Assembly: GCA_945873755.1 (NCBI GenBank)
Contig: CAMCEM010000015.1
Span: 1 to 34,205 of the forward strand
Direction of reading: 5' to 3'
Origin: Chitinophaga pinensis
GTDB lineage: Bacteria; Bacteroidota; Bacteroidia; UKL13-3
DNA: 34,205 nucleotides
Made by a program: the position numbers and the translations under genes. Within the stretch, counting starts at the first letter, position 1. The number at the start of each line of letters is the position of its first letter. The notes beneath the pieces were generated by a model. It did not search any database and had not been told where the DNA came from. It saw only the letters and a list, made by a program, of their open reading frames with translations. This document shows, piece by piece, positions 16,338 through 24,464 of the stretch.

Positions 16338-17741
16338 TTGACAACACAACTTCGTAACCGTTACACCGACTTAATTCATCAAACTTTCTTTTTTCCTCGC
16401 CATGGTTTTGAGGTAATTGACAATCATTTGCATTTTAACGGCATTGATTTAATGGGCTTGGTTAAAGAGTATGGAACTCCTTTAAAATTTAGTTATTTAC
16501 CCAAAATAGGAAGTCAAATTCAAAAAGCTAACGATTTGTTTAATAAAGCAATTGCAAAGCATAATTACGATGGTAAATACTTTTTTTGTTACTGTACTAA
16601 AAGCTCTCATTTTAGTTTTGTATTAAACGAAGCGTTGAAAAACAATGTAGATATTGAAACATCTTCAGCCTTTGATTTAGAAATACTAAGTAAACTGCAC
16701 ACTGAAGGAAAGTTTAGTACCGAAAAATATATTATTTGCAATGGTTTTAAAAACGAACCTTATGCAACCAACATTGCTTCTATGGTAAATAAAGGGTTCG
16801 AAAACCTAATTTGTGTGTTGGATAATGTAGAAGAATTTGATTTATTAGCAAGTAAAACGACCAATTTAACCAAGCTTGGAATTAGAATTGCAACTGAAGA
16901 AGAACCTAATTTTTCTGTATACACCTCTCGTTTAGGAATGAGCTACAAAAAAGTAGTGGATTTATACCATTCTAAAATTAAAGAAAATGAGTTGTTTAAA
17001 TTAAAAATGGTTCACTTTTTTGTAAATTCAGGCATAAAAGATACTACCTATTTTTGGAGTGAATTAACCCGTTTGGTTCATGTTTATTGCGATTTAAAAA
17101 CTGTTTGCCCCGAGCTTGATACCATTGATGTTGGTGGAGGAATGCCAATTTATACATCACTAGGAGTAGAGTACGATTATGAATACATGATTGATCAAAT
17201 AGTGTTTTATATTAAAACCATTTGCGATAACAGAAATATTCAAGTTCCTAATATTTTTACAGAGTTTGGTTCGTTTACAGTTGGTGAAAGTGGGGGAGTG
17301 CTTTACTCGGTAATTGGGGAAAAAGAACAGAACGACAAGGAAAAATGGTTTATGATTGACAGCTCGTTTATTACTACTTTGCCCGACACTTGGGGCATTG
17401 GTCAAAAATTTATTTTGCTTGCAGTAAATAATTGGGATAAAGAATTTCAACGTATAAACTTAGGCGGATTAACCTGCGATAGCCAAGATTTTTATAACAG
17501 CGATACCAACACCAACCAAGTATTTATGCCCAAAACCGAAAATGCTGATCCTTTGGTTTTAGGTTTTTTCCATACAGGTGCATACCAAGAAAGTTTGGGA
17601 GGTTATGGTGGCATTCAGCATTGTTTAATTCCTGCACCAAAACACATTATTATAGATAAAAACGAAGATGGAACTTTAAAATACGAAGTGTTTGCCGAGC
17701 AACAATCTCCTGAATCCATGCTTAAATTATTGGGTTATTAA
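16338..17741 (+). CDS. Fold-III PLP-dependent decarboxylase (arginine decarboxylase-like)
   Basis: A 467-residue member of the Orn/Lys/Arg/DAP decarboxylase 2 family, resembling the short SpeA-like proteins of Bacteroidota. The PLP-binding lysine is probably K88 in FFCYCTKSSHFSF. The phosphate-binding Gly-rich segment DVGGGMPIYTS lies mid-protein, and the C-terminal beta-domain includes FHTGAYQES, the usual place of the catalytic Tyr/Asp loop. The start is TTG 16338: an in-frame TAA sits only 12 bp upstream, and the next ATG would remove the conserved N-terminal segment. Predicted reaction: arginine to agmatine for polyamines, though ornithine or another basic amino acid remains possible. A HAD phosphatase gene follows after 5 bp. 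The 233-bp upstream spacer holds only weak elements. Confidence 0.85.
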   Translation: MTTQLRNRYTDLIHQTFFFPRHGFEVIDNHLHFNGIDLMGLVKEYGTPLKFSYLPKIGSQIQKANDLFNKAIAKHNYDGKYFFCYCTKSSHFSFVLNEALKNNVDIETSSAFDLEILSKLHTEGKFSTEKYIICNGFKNEPYATNIASMVNKGFENLICVLDNVEEFDLLASKTTNLTKLGIRIATEEEPNFSVYTSRLGMSYKKVVDLYHSKIKENELFKLKMVHFFVNSGIKDTTYFWSELTRLVHVYCDLKTVCPELDTIDVGGGMPIYTSLGVEYDYEYMIDQIVFYIKTICDNRNIQVPNIFTEFGSFTVGESGGVLYSVIGEKEQNDKEKWFMIDSSFITTLPDTWGIGQKFILLAVNNWDKEFQRINLGGLTCDSQDFYNSDTNTNQVFMPKTENADPLVLGFFHTGAYQESLGGYGGIQHCLIPAPKHIIIDKNEDGTLKYEVFAEQQSPESMLKLLGY

Positions 17742-17746
17742 TAGCA

Positions 17747-18394
17747 ATGATTAAAGCAATAATTTTCGACATGGATGGCCTTTTGGTCGATTCGGAACCT
17801 TATTGGAAAATTGCCGAAAAAATATGTTTTGGTAGATTAGGGTTGGACCTAAACGATGAACTATTGCGCCAAGTAATGGGTTTTAGGCTGAGTGAAGTAG
17901 TAGAACATTGGTACAATTACCAACCTTGGGGTGAAAAAAATTTTGAAGCAGTGGAAGCCGATGTGTTACAAACAGTAAAACAATTAATTATGGAAAATGC
18001 TGATGCTTTGCCAGGAGTTATTCAAACTTTGGAGCTTTGTAAAACCAATGGTCATAAAATTGCATTGGCATCATCGAGTGCCATGAGTTTAATAAATGTG
18101 GTGGTTGATAAACTGAACATTCGCCATTACTTTGATTTATTAGTAAGTGCAGAATTTGAACCTTACGGAAAGCCACACCCAAGTGTATTTTTAACTACTG
18201 CACAAAAATTAAATGTGTTGCCCACTGAGTGTTTGGTTTTTGAAGATTCGGTAAATGGAATGATAGCCGCAAAAGCTGCTCGTATGAAATGCATTGTAGT
18301 GCCTGAAGCAGAAAAACAACAAGAACTTTATTGGCAATTAGCCAATTTTCAGTTAAATAGTTTATTAGATTTTAAAATTGAAATGGCAGTTTAA
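17747..18394 (+). CDS. HAD-superfamily sugar-phosphatase-like hydrolase (HxpB/YniC-like)
   Basis: A 215-residue HAD subfamily IA phosphatase. Motif I DMDGLLVDSE (8-17) has nucleophile D8 and acid/base D10. Motif II is LASSS (107-111), motif III K142 in YGKPHP, and motif IV VFEDSVNG (164-171). The helical cap lies between residues 15 and 85. The best likeness is to 2-deoxyglucose-6-phosphatase/hexitol phosphatase and beta-phosphoglucomutase-like proteins; the exact substrate is unknown. It starts 5 bp after the decarboxylase gene and is probably co-transcribed with it. Its last 4 bp overlap the end of the convergent esterase gene, leaving no room for an intergenic terminator. Confidence 0.92.
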   Translation: MIKAIIFDMDGLLVDSEPYWKIAEKICFGRLGLDLNDELLRQVMGFRLSEVVEHWYNYQPWGEKNFEAVEADVLQTVKQLIMENADALPGVIQTLELCKTNGHKIALASSSAMSLINVVVDKLNIRHYFDLLVSAEFEPYGKPHPSVFLTTAQKLNVLPTECLVFEDSVNGMIAAKAARMKCIVVPEAEKQQELYWQLANFQLNSLLDFKIEMAV

Positions 18395-19032
18395 TCGTTT
18401 AGCCATAATAAAATTTCATCAATAGCACTTTTATTTACTTCATGTTTTCCTTCAAAGGTTTGGAATACACAATTGGCATTTTGAAATAATAATTTATGCG
18501 CTTCAATTTTTTCGGGTTTTAAAATACTTTCATTGTCTCCTACCAAATACAAACTGTTAGTTTCATTTATTTTGGAAGGCAATTTTTCCTGAAACTCTTT
18601 TCCAATTTCTCCTGCAATCATTACTGAATAGTCAAACTTAATATTGCTAGCATTTAAAAAACGTGTTTGAGTTGATACTCCTTGACTAAAACCCAACACA
18701 ATTTGTTTGGCATTTGAATAGGAACTTAAATTTAAGCTATCAGATAATTGGTTCAAATAGTTAGTATAATCAGCAATTTCATTTTCGCGTTCTAGGCTTG
18801 TCATCCAACTAGCTACAGGGCTGCCACTAAAGCCGCGTGAGTAAAATTTATTTAATCCTTCAGGAGCAATTACAAAATGTTCGCTCCCTAAACTTTCAAA
18901 ACTATTTAAAAACGCATCGGCTGTTTGTGCATAACCGTGTATTACAATCCAAATGTATTGGGTGTTATTATCTAAATTTCCTAGTGTAAAATAGCGTGCT
19001 GTTTTAGGAACAGTTAAATAGTGTTTTTGCAT
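18391..19032 (-). CDS. Alpha/beta-hydrolase, phospholipase/carboxylesterase type
   Basis: A 213-residue cytosolic hydrolase. The family N-terminal strand starts at MQKHYLTVPKTARYFTLG, so I use ATG 19032; the frame also extends to an ATG at 19113, but the extra 27 residues look unlike the family. The oxyanion region is VIHGYAQTADAF (30-41), the nucleophile elbow GFSQG has S116, and the acid and His are likely in LVGDNES and GKHEVNKS near the C-terminus. It probably cleaves carboxyl esters of small or acyl substrates; the substrate is not determinable. It is transcribed toward the HAD gene and overlaps it by 4 bp. Confidence 0.82.
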   Translation of the reverse strand: MQKHYLTVPKTARYFTLGNLDNNTQYIWIVIHGYAQTADAFLNSFESLGSEHFVIAPEGLNKFYSRGFSGSPVASWMTSLERENEIADYTNYLNQLSDSLNLSSYSNAKQIVLGFSQGVSTQTRFLNASNIKFDYSVMIAGEIGKEFQEKLPSKINETNSLYLVGDNESILKPEKIEAHKLLFQNANCVFQTFEGKHEVNKSAIDEILLWLND

Positions 19033-19108
19033 AATTGAATTCGTGTACAAATTAAGTTGTTTTTTATACAATACTTTTGCTTTATTGAACAACATAAATT
19101 TTAAAACA

Positions 19109-19140
19109 ACCAAGTAAATCGGAAATTAGATTTACTTGGT
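19109..19140. repeat. Perfect 12-bp inverted repeat upstream of the esterase gene
   Basis: ACCAAGTAAATC (19109-19120) and GATTTACTTGGT (19129-19140) form a perfect 12-bp stem with an 8-nt loop. It sits 77 bp upstream of the esterase ATG. There is no T-run after either arm, so it is more likely an operator or mRNA-leader hairpin than a terminator. The role is unknown. Confidence 0.6.
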
Positions 19141-19216
19141 AAATGCATTTCTCAAATCTTTTTTTTCGGCTTAATTTTGTACTAAATAATTTCAAAAAAA
19201 TCATTCGGTATTATTG

Positions 19217-19416
19217 TGGCTAAAGCCAATTTTATCGCATTTTTCTATTGTACCCCCATATAAATCTGGGGTCAATTCATCATTTGTTGTATAACCATCA
19301 ACAATGGATGAATTGCCACATGGCTTTAGCCTGTGGAATTATAAAAAAAGCCAATGAATTGAAATGGGTTTTAACCCATTTAATAAAAAATGCAAATACG
19401 GAATTGGCTTTAGCCA
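19217..19416. repeat. 200-bp palindrome-rich intergenic element (REP/MITE-like)
   Basis: The element is bounded by inverted copies of TGGCTAAAGCCAATT (19217) and AATTGGCTTTAGCCA (ending 19416). Their inner flanks, toward a gcatttttt-like tract, are also related. Between them are stacked palindromes: ACCCC...GGGGT (about 19252-19272), a long stem pairing GGTCAATTCATC with GGATGAATTGCC around 19270-19317, GGCTTTAGCC (about 19322-19331), and AAATGGGTTTTAACCCATTT (about 19363-19382). It has no plausible coding frame. The structure resembles non-autonomous palindromic repeat units mobilised by REP-type transposases, but no transposase is present, so mobility is inference. The rest of 19033-19563 holds the inverted repeat above and the lysS leader. 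Confidence 0.75.
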
Positions 19417-19563
19417 AAATGAACAATGATAGGTTTCCAGCTAACACAGGCTGTTCACGCCTTCAACCTTTCACATTTTCAATTTTATTTACCCAATTAT
19501 TCCTTTTTAAGCCCTCGAAATGTTATTTTCGCGCTCTTTTAGAAAAATAGCAATTATTTATTT

Positions 19564-21279
19564 ATGATTATTCAACACAGCGAACAAGAATTACTACGCA
19601 GACAAAAACTAGCAGACTTACGTGCTTTGGGCATTGATCCATTTCCTCCGGCTTTATTTCCTATTTCTCATTTGTCGACTGAGGCAACAGAAAAGTATAG
19701 CGCAGATAATGAAAGTGAAGAAATGAAACACGTAACATTTGCTGGCCGTGTAATGAGTGTACGCGATATGGGAAAAGCATGTTTTGTGTTATTGCAAGAC
19801 AGTGCAGGAAAATTACAAGTTTATGTGCGAAGAGATGATATTTGCCCTGATGAAGACAAAACTTTATACGATACCGTTTTTAAAAAATTGGTAGATATTG
19901 GAGATATTATTGGCATAACAGGTTATATGTTTACCACCAAAACTGGTGAAGTTTCGTTACATGCAAAAACTTTAGTAATGTTAAGCAAATCCATTAAGCC
20001 GCTTCCAATTGTTAAAGAAAAAGATGGTGAAACCTTTGATGCCGTTACAGATCCTGAGTTTCGTTACCGCCAACGTTATGCCGATTTAATTGTAAATCCG
20101 CACGTAAAAGATACGTTTGTAAAACGCAGTGTGATGATAAAAACCATTCGTGATTTTTTAAATAACAATGGCGCCATAGAAGTGGATACTCCGGTTTTAC
20201 AAAACATTCCTGGTGGTGCAGCTGCAAAGCCTTTTACTACGCATCATAATGCTTTAGATTCTCAATTTTATTTAAGAATAGCCAACGAATTATATTTAAA
20301 ACGCTTGATTGTTGGTGGCTTTGATTTTGTGTATGAATTCAGTCGTAATTTCCGTAACGAAGGAATGGACAGAACGCATAATCCTGAATTTACTGTGTTG
20401 GAATTTTATGTGGCATACAAAGATTACAACTGGATGATGGATTTTACGGAGCAATTATTGGAAAAAATTGCATTGGAAATGCATGGAACAACCGAAGTGA
20501 CGGTAGGCGAAAAAGTGTTGAATTTTAAAGCACCTTTCAAACGCATTCCAATTTATGATGCCATTAAAGATTTTACTGGTTTTGATGTAACCAATATGGA
20601 CGAAGCAGCATTAGTGGCTGCTTGTGCGCAAATGGATATCAAAACCGATAATAGCATGGGTAAAGGAAAATTAATTGATGAAATATTTGGCGCAAAATGC
20701 GAAGGCAATTTTGACCAACCTACTTTTATCATTGATTACCCCGTTGAGTTAAGTCCGTTAACCAAAAAACACAGAAGCAAAGAAGGCTTGGTGGAGCGTT
20801 TTGAATTAATGGTAAATGGCAAAGAAATAGCTAATGCTTATACCGAATTAAACGATCCAATTGACCAACGTGAACGCTTTGAAGAGCAAGTAAAACTAAT
20901 GGAACGTGGCGATGATGAAGCCATGTTTATTGACCATGATTTTTTACGCGCTTTGGAATATGGAATGCCACCAACTGCTGGTATCGGAATTGGTATTGAC
21001 CGTTTGGCCATGCTCATGACCAATCAACATTCAATTCAAGATGTGTTGTTTTTCCCTCAAATGCGTCCGGAGAAAAAACAGTTGGAATTAACAGAAGAAG
21101 AGAAACAAATTTTAGCTGTTTTAAAACCCAACGGAAGCATGCCTTTAGCCGATTTAAAACAAGCTGCAACTGGCTTAAGTGGCAAGCAATGGGACAAAGC
21201 CATGAAAGCTTTAGCTGCTTACAATTTAACAAAAGTAGAATTGGTGGGTGAAACCAAAATGGTTCATTTTTTAGGGTAA
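19564..21279 (+). CDS. lysS: Lysyl-tRNA synthetase, class II
   Basis: A 571-residue class II synthetase that charges tRNA(Lys). The N-terminal OB-fold anticodon-binding domain includes TFAGRVMSVRDMGKACF. The catalytic core has motif 2 FRNEGMDRTHNPEFTVLEFY and motif 3 GIGIGIDRLAMLMTN. The family core ends near FFPQMRPE; about 70 further residues (from KKQLELTEEEKQ) form a helical C-terminal extension, which I recall as usual in Bacteroidota LysS. ATG 19564 is the conserved start. A TATTTTCG element at 19524-19531 could be its -7 box (one mismatch); no good -33 partner is seen. A strong hairpin terminator follows at 21303-21338. Confidence 0.98.
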   Translation: MIIQHSEQELLRRQKLADLRALGIDPFPPALFPISHLSTEATEKYSADNESEEMKHVTFAGRVMSVRDMGKACFVLLQDSAGKLQVYVRRDDICPDEDKTLYDTVFKKLVDIGDIIGITGYMFTTKTGEVSLHAKTLVMLSKSIKPLPIVKEKDGETFDAVTDPEFRYRQRYADLIVNPHVKDTFVKRSVMIKTIRDFLNNNGAIEVDTPVLQNIPGGAAAKPFTTHHNALDSQFYLRIANELYLKRLIVGGFDFVYEFSRNFRNEGMDRTHNPEFTVLEFYVAYKDYNWMMDFTEQLLEKIALEMHGTTEVTVGEKVLNFKAPFKRIPIYDAIKDFTGFDVTNMDEAALVAACAQMDIKTDNSMGKGKLIDEIFGAKCEGNFDQPTFIIDYPVELSPLTKKHRSKEGLVERFELMVNGKEIANAYTELNDPIDQRERFEEQVKLMERGDDEAMFIDHDFLRALEYGMPPTAGIGIGIDRLAMLMTNQHSIQDVLFFPQMRPEKKQLELTEEEKQILAVLKPNGSMPLADLKQAATGLSGKQWDKAMKALAAYNLTKVELVGETKMVHFLG

Positions 21280-21302
21280 AAAAAAGAATTATTCACAGAT
21301 TT

Positions 21303-21338
21303 ATAAAACGAAAAAAGCCACGAAATTTCGTGGCTTTT
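21303..21338 (+). terminator. lysS terminator, left copy of a 36-bp direct repeat
   Basis: The segment contains a perfect 26-bp palindrome (21313-21338, core GCCACGAAATTTCGTGGC) flanked by A and T runs, a bidirectional intrinsic terminator between lysS and the convergent PIN-toxin gene. The 36-bp segment recurs at 22130-22165 with one mismatch (G against C). Confidence 0.9.
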
Positions 21339-21346
21339 CTTTTGAT

Positions 21347-21769
21347 TTAGTTTTTAGAAAATATTGCTAAATAATTGTCTGGAGACATAACTCCAATATT
21401 GCTATTTTTATAGTCTTTAATGTTTCTTGTTATTATTATATCAACTTCATTGTTTATTTCAGCAGTATAATTTTGTAATGCATCTTCAAAATCTTTGAAA
21501 GGGGAGTTTAGCGCATTCATAATTACATCTTTGTCAATTACTAAAACTTCAATTATTGACATCAAAATCTTAAGCTTATCAATTACTTTTTCATGAGTTG
21601 CGGTTTTCCTAAGTAGGTAATAAACATTGCTCAAAATTACCGGAGTTAAACAACCAATAATTTCTTTATATTCACACAAAGCAAGAACTCTTGATGAATT
21701 TTCCGAAAATGGTTTTCTGTCAAAAAAGAAGTCCAAAATCACATCAGTGTCTATTAGAATTTTGGTCAT
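21347..21769 (-). CDS. PIN-domain ribonuclease toxin (VapC-like)
   Basis: A 140-residue PIN-domain protein. The N-terminal acidic motif is ILIDTDVILDFFFDR (D7, D9). The middle-to-late acidic cluster is FKDFEDALQ (D93, E95, D96), and the C-terminal motif is IIITRNIKDY (Asp119). These are the expected Mg-binding carboxylates of a VapC-type RNase, so the toxin looks intact. The natural targets of such toxins are tRNA or rRNA in characterised cases; the target here is unknown. It starts 3 bp after the antitoxin stop, giving a two-gene operon with antitoxin first. It is on the strand opposite lysS and shares the terminator at 21303-21338. Confidence 0.88.
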   Translation of the reverse strand: MTKILIDTDVILDFFFDRKPFSENSSRVLALCEYKEIIGCLTPVILSNVYYLLRKTATHEKVIDKLKILMSIIEVLVIDKDVIMNALNSPFKDFEDALQNYTAEINNEVDIIITRNIKDYKNSNIGVMSPDNYLAIFSKN

Positions 21770-21772
21770 TTT

Positions 21773-22021
21773 TTATAAATATTTTTCTTCCAATGCTTTT
21801 GATAATTCTTTTTTGTAATCAAAGTTTTTTGGTTCAGTAAATGAACCTTTTAAAGATTTAATTATTGGCGTTAATTTAATCTCATCTTTGGTATTATCAT
21901 TTGTTATCATTTTCAAATAATTTTCTATTATATCCGATAAACTTCTTTCATTATTTTTAGCATACAGTTTAGCCTTCTTTATAATAGTATCCTCAATTGT
22001 TAAAGTTAATTTAGTATTCAT
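21773..22021 (-). CDS. Antitoxin partner of the PIN toxin (DUF6364-like)
   Basis: An 82-residue protein. The first 40 residues (MNTKLTLTIEDTIIKKAKLY, then AKNNERSLSDIIENYL) have the strand-helix-helix layout of a ribbon-helix-helix DNA-binding domain, like proteins annotated DUF6364. The hydrophilic tail (about 50-82, KSLKGSFTEPKNFDYKKELS) is the likely toxin-neutralising part. It precedes the PIN toxin by 3 bp. A consensus promoter with an overlapping inverted repeat lies just upstream, which fits autoregulation by the antitoxin or toxin-antitoxin complex. The antitoxin role is inferred from context and fold; direct proof is not in the sequence. Confidence 0.82.
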   Translation of the reverse strand: MNTKLTLTIEDTIIKKAKLYAKNNERSLSDIIENYLKMITNDNTKDEIKLTPIIKSLKGSFTEPKNFDYKKELSKALEEKYL

Positions 22022-22050
22022 AATTTGTATTTATAAAAAATTAATAATTA

Positions 22051-22082
22051 CAAATTTAATAAAAAGAATAACACGTACAAAA
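22051..22082 (-). promoter_or_regulatory. Consensus Bacteroidota promoter of the PIN toxin-antitoxin operon
   Basis: On the minus strand TTTTG (22082-22078), exactly 19 nt, then TAAATTTG (22058-22051). This is an exact match to TTTG, 19 nt, TAnnTTTG. The antitoxin ATG is at 22021, giving a leader of roughly 20-25 nt. Confidence 0.75.
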
Positions 22083-22104
22083 TAAATATTATTCGTACGT
22101 GTTA
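22069..22104. promoter_or_regulatory. Candidate operator: 10-bp inverted repeat overlapping the TA promoter
   Basis: TAACACGTAC (22069-22078) and GTACGTGTTA (22095-22104) are perfect inverted copies, 26 bp between arm starts. The proximal arm lies inside the spacer and touches the -33 element, so bound protein would block RNA polymerase. This is the layout expected of ribbon-helix-helix antitoxin autoregulation; binding itself is inference. Confidence 0.6.
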
Positions 22105-22129
22105 AATAAGAAATTATTTTATTATTTTA

Positions 22130-22165
22130 ATAAAACCAAAAAAGCCACGAAATTTCGTGGCTTTT
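22130..22165 (-). terminator. icd terminator, right copy of the 36-bp direct repeat
   Basis: It carries the same hairpin (core GCCACGAAATTTCGTGGC) and the same left flank ATAAAAC as the lysS terminator, with 35 of 36 positions identical. It lies 21 bp past the icd stop and would insulate the toxin-antitoxin promoter from icd transcription. Confidence 0.9.
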
Positions 22166-22186
22166 TCAATTACTAAAAGTGTTTTT

Positions 22187-23416
22187 TTAAGCTAATTTAG
22201 CTTTCAAGTTGTTATCAATTGCATCTAAGAAATCTTGAGTATTTAGGTAATGTTCGCCTAAAGTAACTTTGTTTCCATGAATACAAACTGCTAAATCTTT
22301 AGTCATTTTTCCACTTTCAACTGTTTCAATACATACAGCTTCTAATGCATGGCAAAAATTAACTAATTCTTGATTTTCATCTAACTTACCTCTAAACTCT
22401 AAACCACGAGTCCAAGCAAAAATACTTGCAATAGGATTGGTAGAAGTTGGTTTACCAGCTTGGTGGTCGCGAAAATGGCGAGTAACAGTTCCGTGAGCTG
22501 CTTCTGCTTCCATTACTTTTCCATCAGGAGTAATTAACACCGAAGTCATTAAACCCAATGAACCAAAACCTTGCGCAACAGTATCTGATTGCACATCGCC
22601 ATCATAGTTTTTACAAGCCCAAACAAAATTTCCGTTCCATTTTAAAGCCGAAGCCACCATGTCGTCAATTAAGCGGTGTTCGTAAACTATACCTGCTTCA
22701 GTAAATCTAGTTTTGTAATCTGCTTGATAAATTTCTTCAAAAATATCTTTAAATCTGCCATCATATTTTTTCAAAATGGTGTTTTTAGTTGAAAGATATA
22801 AAGGCCATTTTTTTGTCAATGCTTGGTTAAAACATGAATGAGCAAAACCACGAATACTCTCGTCAGTGTTATACATTGCTAACGCAACACCATCACTTTT
22901 AAAATTATAAACTTCAAAGTTTTGTGAAGCTGAACCATCTTCTGGTGTAAAAGTAATGGTTAATTTTCCTTTTCCTTTTGTTACAAAATCGGTAGCGCGG
23001 TATTGATCACCAAAAGCATGACGACCAATACAAATTGGAGCAGTCCAATTTGGAACTAAACGAGGTACATTTTTACAAACAATTGGCTCACGAAAAACAG
23101 TTCCATCTAATATATTACGAATAGTGCCGTTAGGGCTTTTCCACATTTGTTTTAATTTAAATTCTTCTACACGTTGTTCGTCAGGAGTAATAGTAGCGCA
23201 CTTTATACCAACACCATATTTTTTAATTGCTTCAGCAGCATCAATGGTAACTTGGTCGTTGGTTTCATCTCTATATTCCATTCCTAAATCGTAGTATTTA
23301 ATGTCTAAATCTAGGTAAGGTAAAATCAATTTATCTTTAATAAACTTCCAGATAATGCGAGTCATTTCATCACCATCTAATTCAACCACAGGGTTGGTTA
23401 CTTTTATTTTTGTCAT
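22187..23416 (-). CDS. icd: NADP-dependent isocitrate dehydrogenase
   Basis: A 409-residue enzyme of the TCA cycle, oxidatively decarboxylating isocitrate to 2-oxoglutarate. It is of the homodimeric eukaryote-like type rather than the E. coli type: substrate residues S94, N96, R100 and R109 (in [19 protein letters not shown]) and R132 (in [14 protein letters not shown]) fall at the same numbers as I recall for human IDH1. The metal-binding Asp region [20 protein letters not shown] and the NADP-site segment [14 protein letters not shown] are present. ATG 23416 starts the conserved [20 protein letters not shown]. It ends in the shared repeat-type terminator. A TAAATTTG element sits far upstream, but its -33 partner is poor. 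Confidence 0.98.
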   Translation of the reverse strand: MTKIKVTNPVVELDGDEMTRIIWKFIKDKLILPYLDLDIKYYDLGMEYRDETNDQVTIDAAEAIKKYGVGIKCATITPDEQRVEEFKLKQMWKSPNGTIRNILDGTVFREPIVCKNVPRLVPNWTAPICIGRHAFGDQYRATDFVTKGKGKLTITFTPEDGSASQNFEVYNFKSDGVALAMYNTDESIRGFAHSCFNQALTKKWPLYLSTKNTILKKYDGRFKDIFEEIYQADYKTRFTEAGIVYEHRLIDDMVASALKWNGNFVWACKNYDGDVQSDTVAQGFGSLGLMTSVLITPDGKVMEAEAAHGTVTRHFRDHQAGKPTSTNPIASIFAWTRGLEFRGKLDENQELVNFCHALEAVCIETVESGKMTKDLAVCIHGNKVTLGEHYLNTQDFLDAIDNNLKAKLA

Positions 23417-23583
23417 TTTTATATATTCTTAAAGTTTATTGGGCGAAATTAAATAGATTTATCAACCTACCAAATAATTAAGTAGGATAAGTGAGAATTA
23501 AAGAATTAATCATAAAATCACATTCAAATTTAAGATTTTGATATGATTACCATTACTTTTGATTATTGAAAAAATAATTATTA

Positions 23584-24405
23584 ATGAAAAAAACCATTTT
23601 TATAACAGGAGCTAGTAGCGGAATAGGAAAAGCAACAGCTCAATTATTCCATAGCAAAGGTTGGAATGTAGTGGCTACCATGCGCAAACCAAACCATGAA
23701 ACTGAGCTAAAAACTGATTCAAGATTACTTATAATTGAATTAGATGTACAAGATAAAATGAGCATTGAAAATGCTGTTAGGTTAACTTTAAATAGTTTTG
23801 GAAAAATTGATGTATTATTAAATAATGCAGGTTATGGCGCATTTGGCCCACTAGAAGCAGGAAGTGATGTGCAAATAAGAAGACAATATGATGTAAACTT
23901 TTTTGGAGTTATTGATTGTATTAAAGCAATTTTGCCTCATTTTAAAAAAAATAATTTTGGAACCATAATTAATATAACATCAATTGGTGGTTTATTAACA
24001 ATACCATTATTTGGGGTTTATAATTCATCAAAATTTGCATTAGAAGGACTTTCAGAAGGTTTATGGTACGATTTAAAACCCTTTGGAATAAAAGTAAAAG
24101 TAATTGAGCCTGGCGGAATTAAAACTGATTTTGCAGGTCGTTCTTTAGATTCATTTAATATTGAAAATTTTAATGAGTACCACAATTTATCAGAAAAGGT
24201 AATTAAAAAATTTACAGATCCTAAATATTCAACTAATTTTAGTTCACCCCAATTGGTTGCTAATGTTATTTACAAAGCAGCAACCGATGGCAAAAGTACA
24301 TTGCGTTATTTAGCTGGTAAAGATGCTAAACTATTTTGGTTTATTAGAAGGTGGTTTGGCTATAAAATTCAAATGAAATTAGTAAAAAAATATTTTGGTA
24401 TTTAA
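23584..24405 (+). CDS. Short-chain dehydrogenase/reductase (classical SDR)
   Basis: A 273-residue SDR oxidoreductase. The cofactor motif TGASSGIG is at 8-15, and basic residues soon after the second strand (R34, K35) favour NADP(H). NNAG is at 80-83. The catalytic residues are S133, Y146 and K150 (YNSSK). The substrate loop after PGGIKTDF is long, and the C-terminus carries a basic helix (RRWFGYKIQMKLVKKYF). It reads like the common Bacteroidota 'SDR family oxidoreductase' acting on a carbonyl or hydroxyl group; the substrate is not known. A TACTTTTG element at 23554-23561, 22 bp upstream of the ATG, is a likely -7 box without a good -33. ettA follows after 59 bp. Confidence 0.93.
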   Translation: MKKTIFITGASSGIGKATAQLFHSKGWNVVATMRKPNHETELKTDSRLLIIELDVQDKMSIENAVRLTLNSFGKIDVLLNNAGYGAFGPLEAGSDVQIRRQYDVNFFGVIDCIKAILPHFKKNNFGTIINITSIGGLLTIPLFGVYNSSKFALEGLSEGLWYDLKPFGIKVKVIEPGGIKTDFAGRSLDSFNIENFNEYHNLSEKVIKKFTDPKYSTNFSSPQLVANVIYKAATDGKSTLRYLAGKDAKLFWFIRRWFGYKIQMKLVKKYFGI

Positions 24406-24431
24406 TTGAAAGCAAAAAACTTTTAAAAAAT

Positions 24432-24439
24432 TATATTTG
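24432..24439 (+). promoter_or_regulatory. Likely -7 element of the ettA promoter
   Basis: TATATTTG matches TAnnTTTG exactly and lies 25 bp upstream of the ettA ATG. The nearest TTG is 23 nt further upstream, longer than the usual 19-21, so the -33 box is uncertain. Confidence 0.4.
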
Positions 24440-24464
24440 CTGCTTATTATTTAATAAGAAAAGC

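Noticed and set aside
18391-19113. Upstream start (19113) for the esterase
   Set aside because: The added 27 residues would run into the inverted repeat and do not match the family N-terminus; ATG 19032 fits better.
19248-19550. A 100-codon open frame on the plus strand
   Set aside because: It lies mostly inside the palindromic element, has no recognisable family or usual codon pattern, and its codons read through the inverted repeats.
21303-22165. An insertion sequence or composite transposon defined by the 36-bp repeats
   Set aside because: The repeats are direct copies of a terminator hairpin, and no transposase or integrase is present between them.
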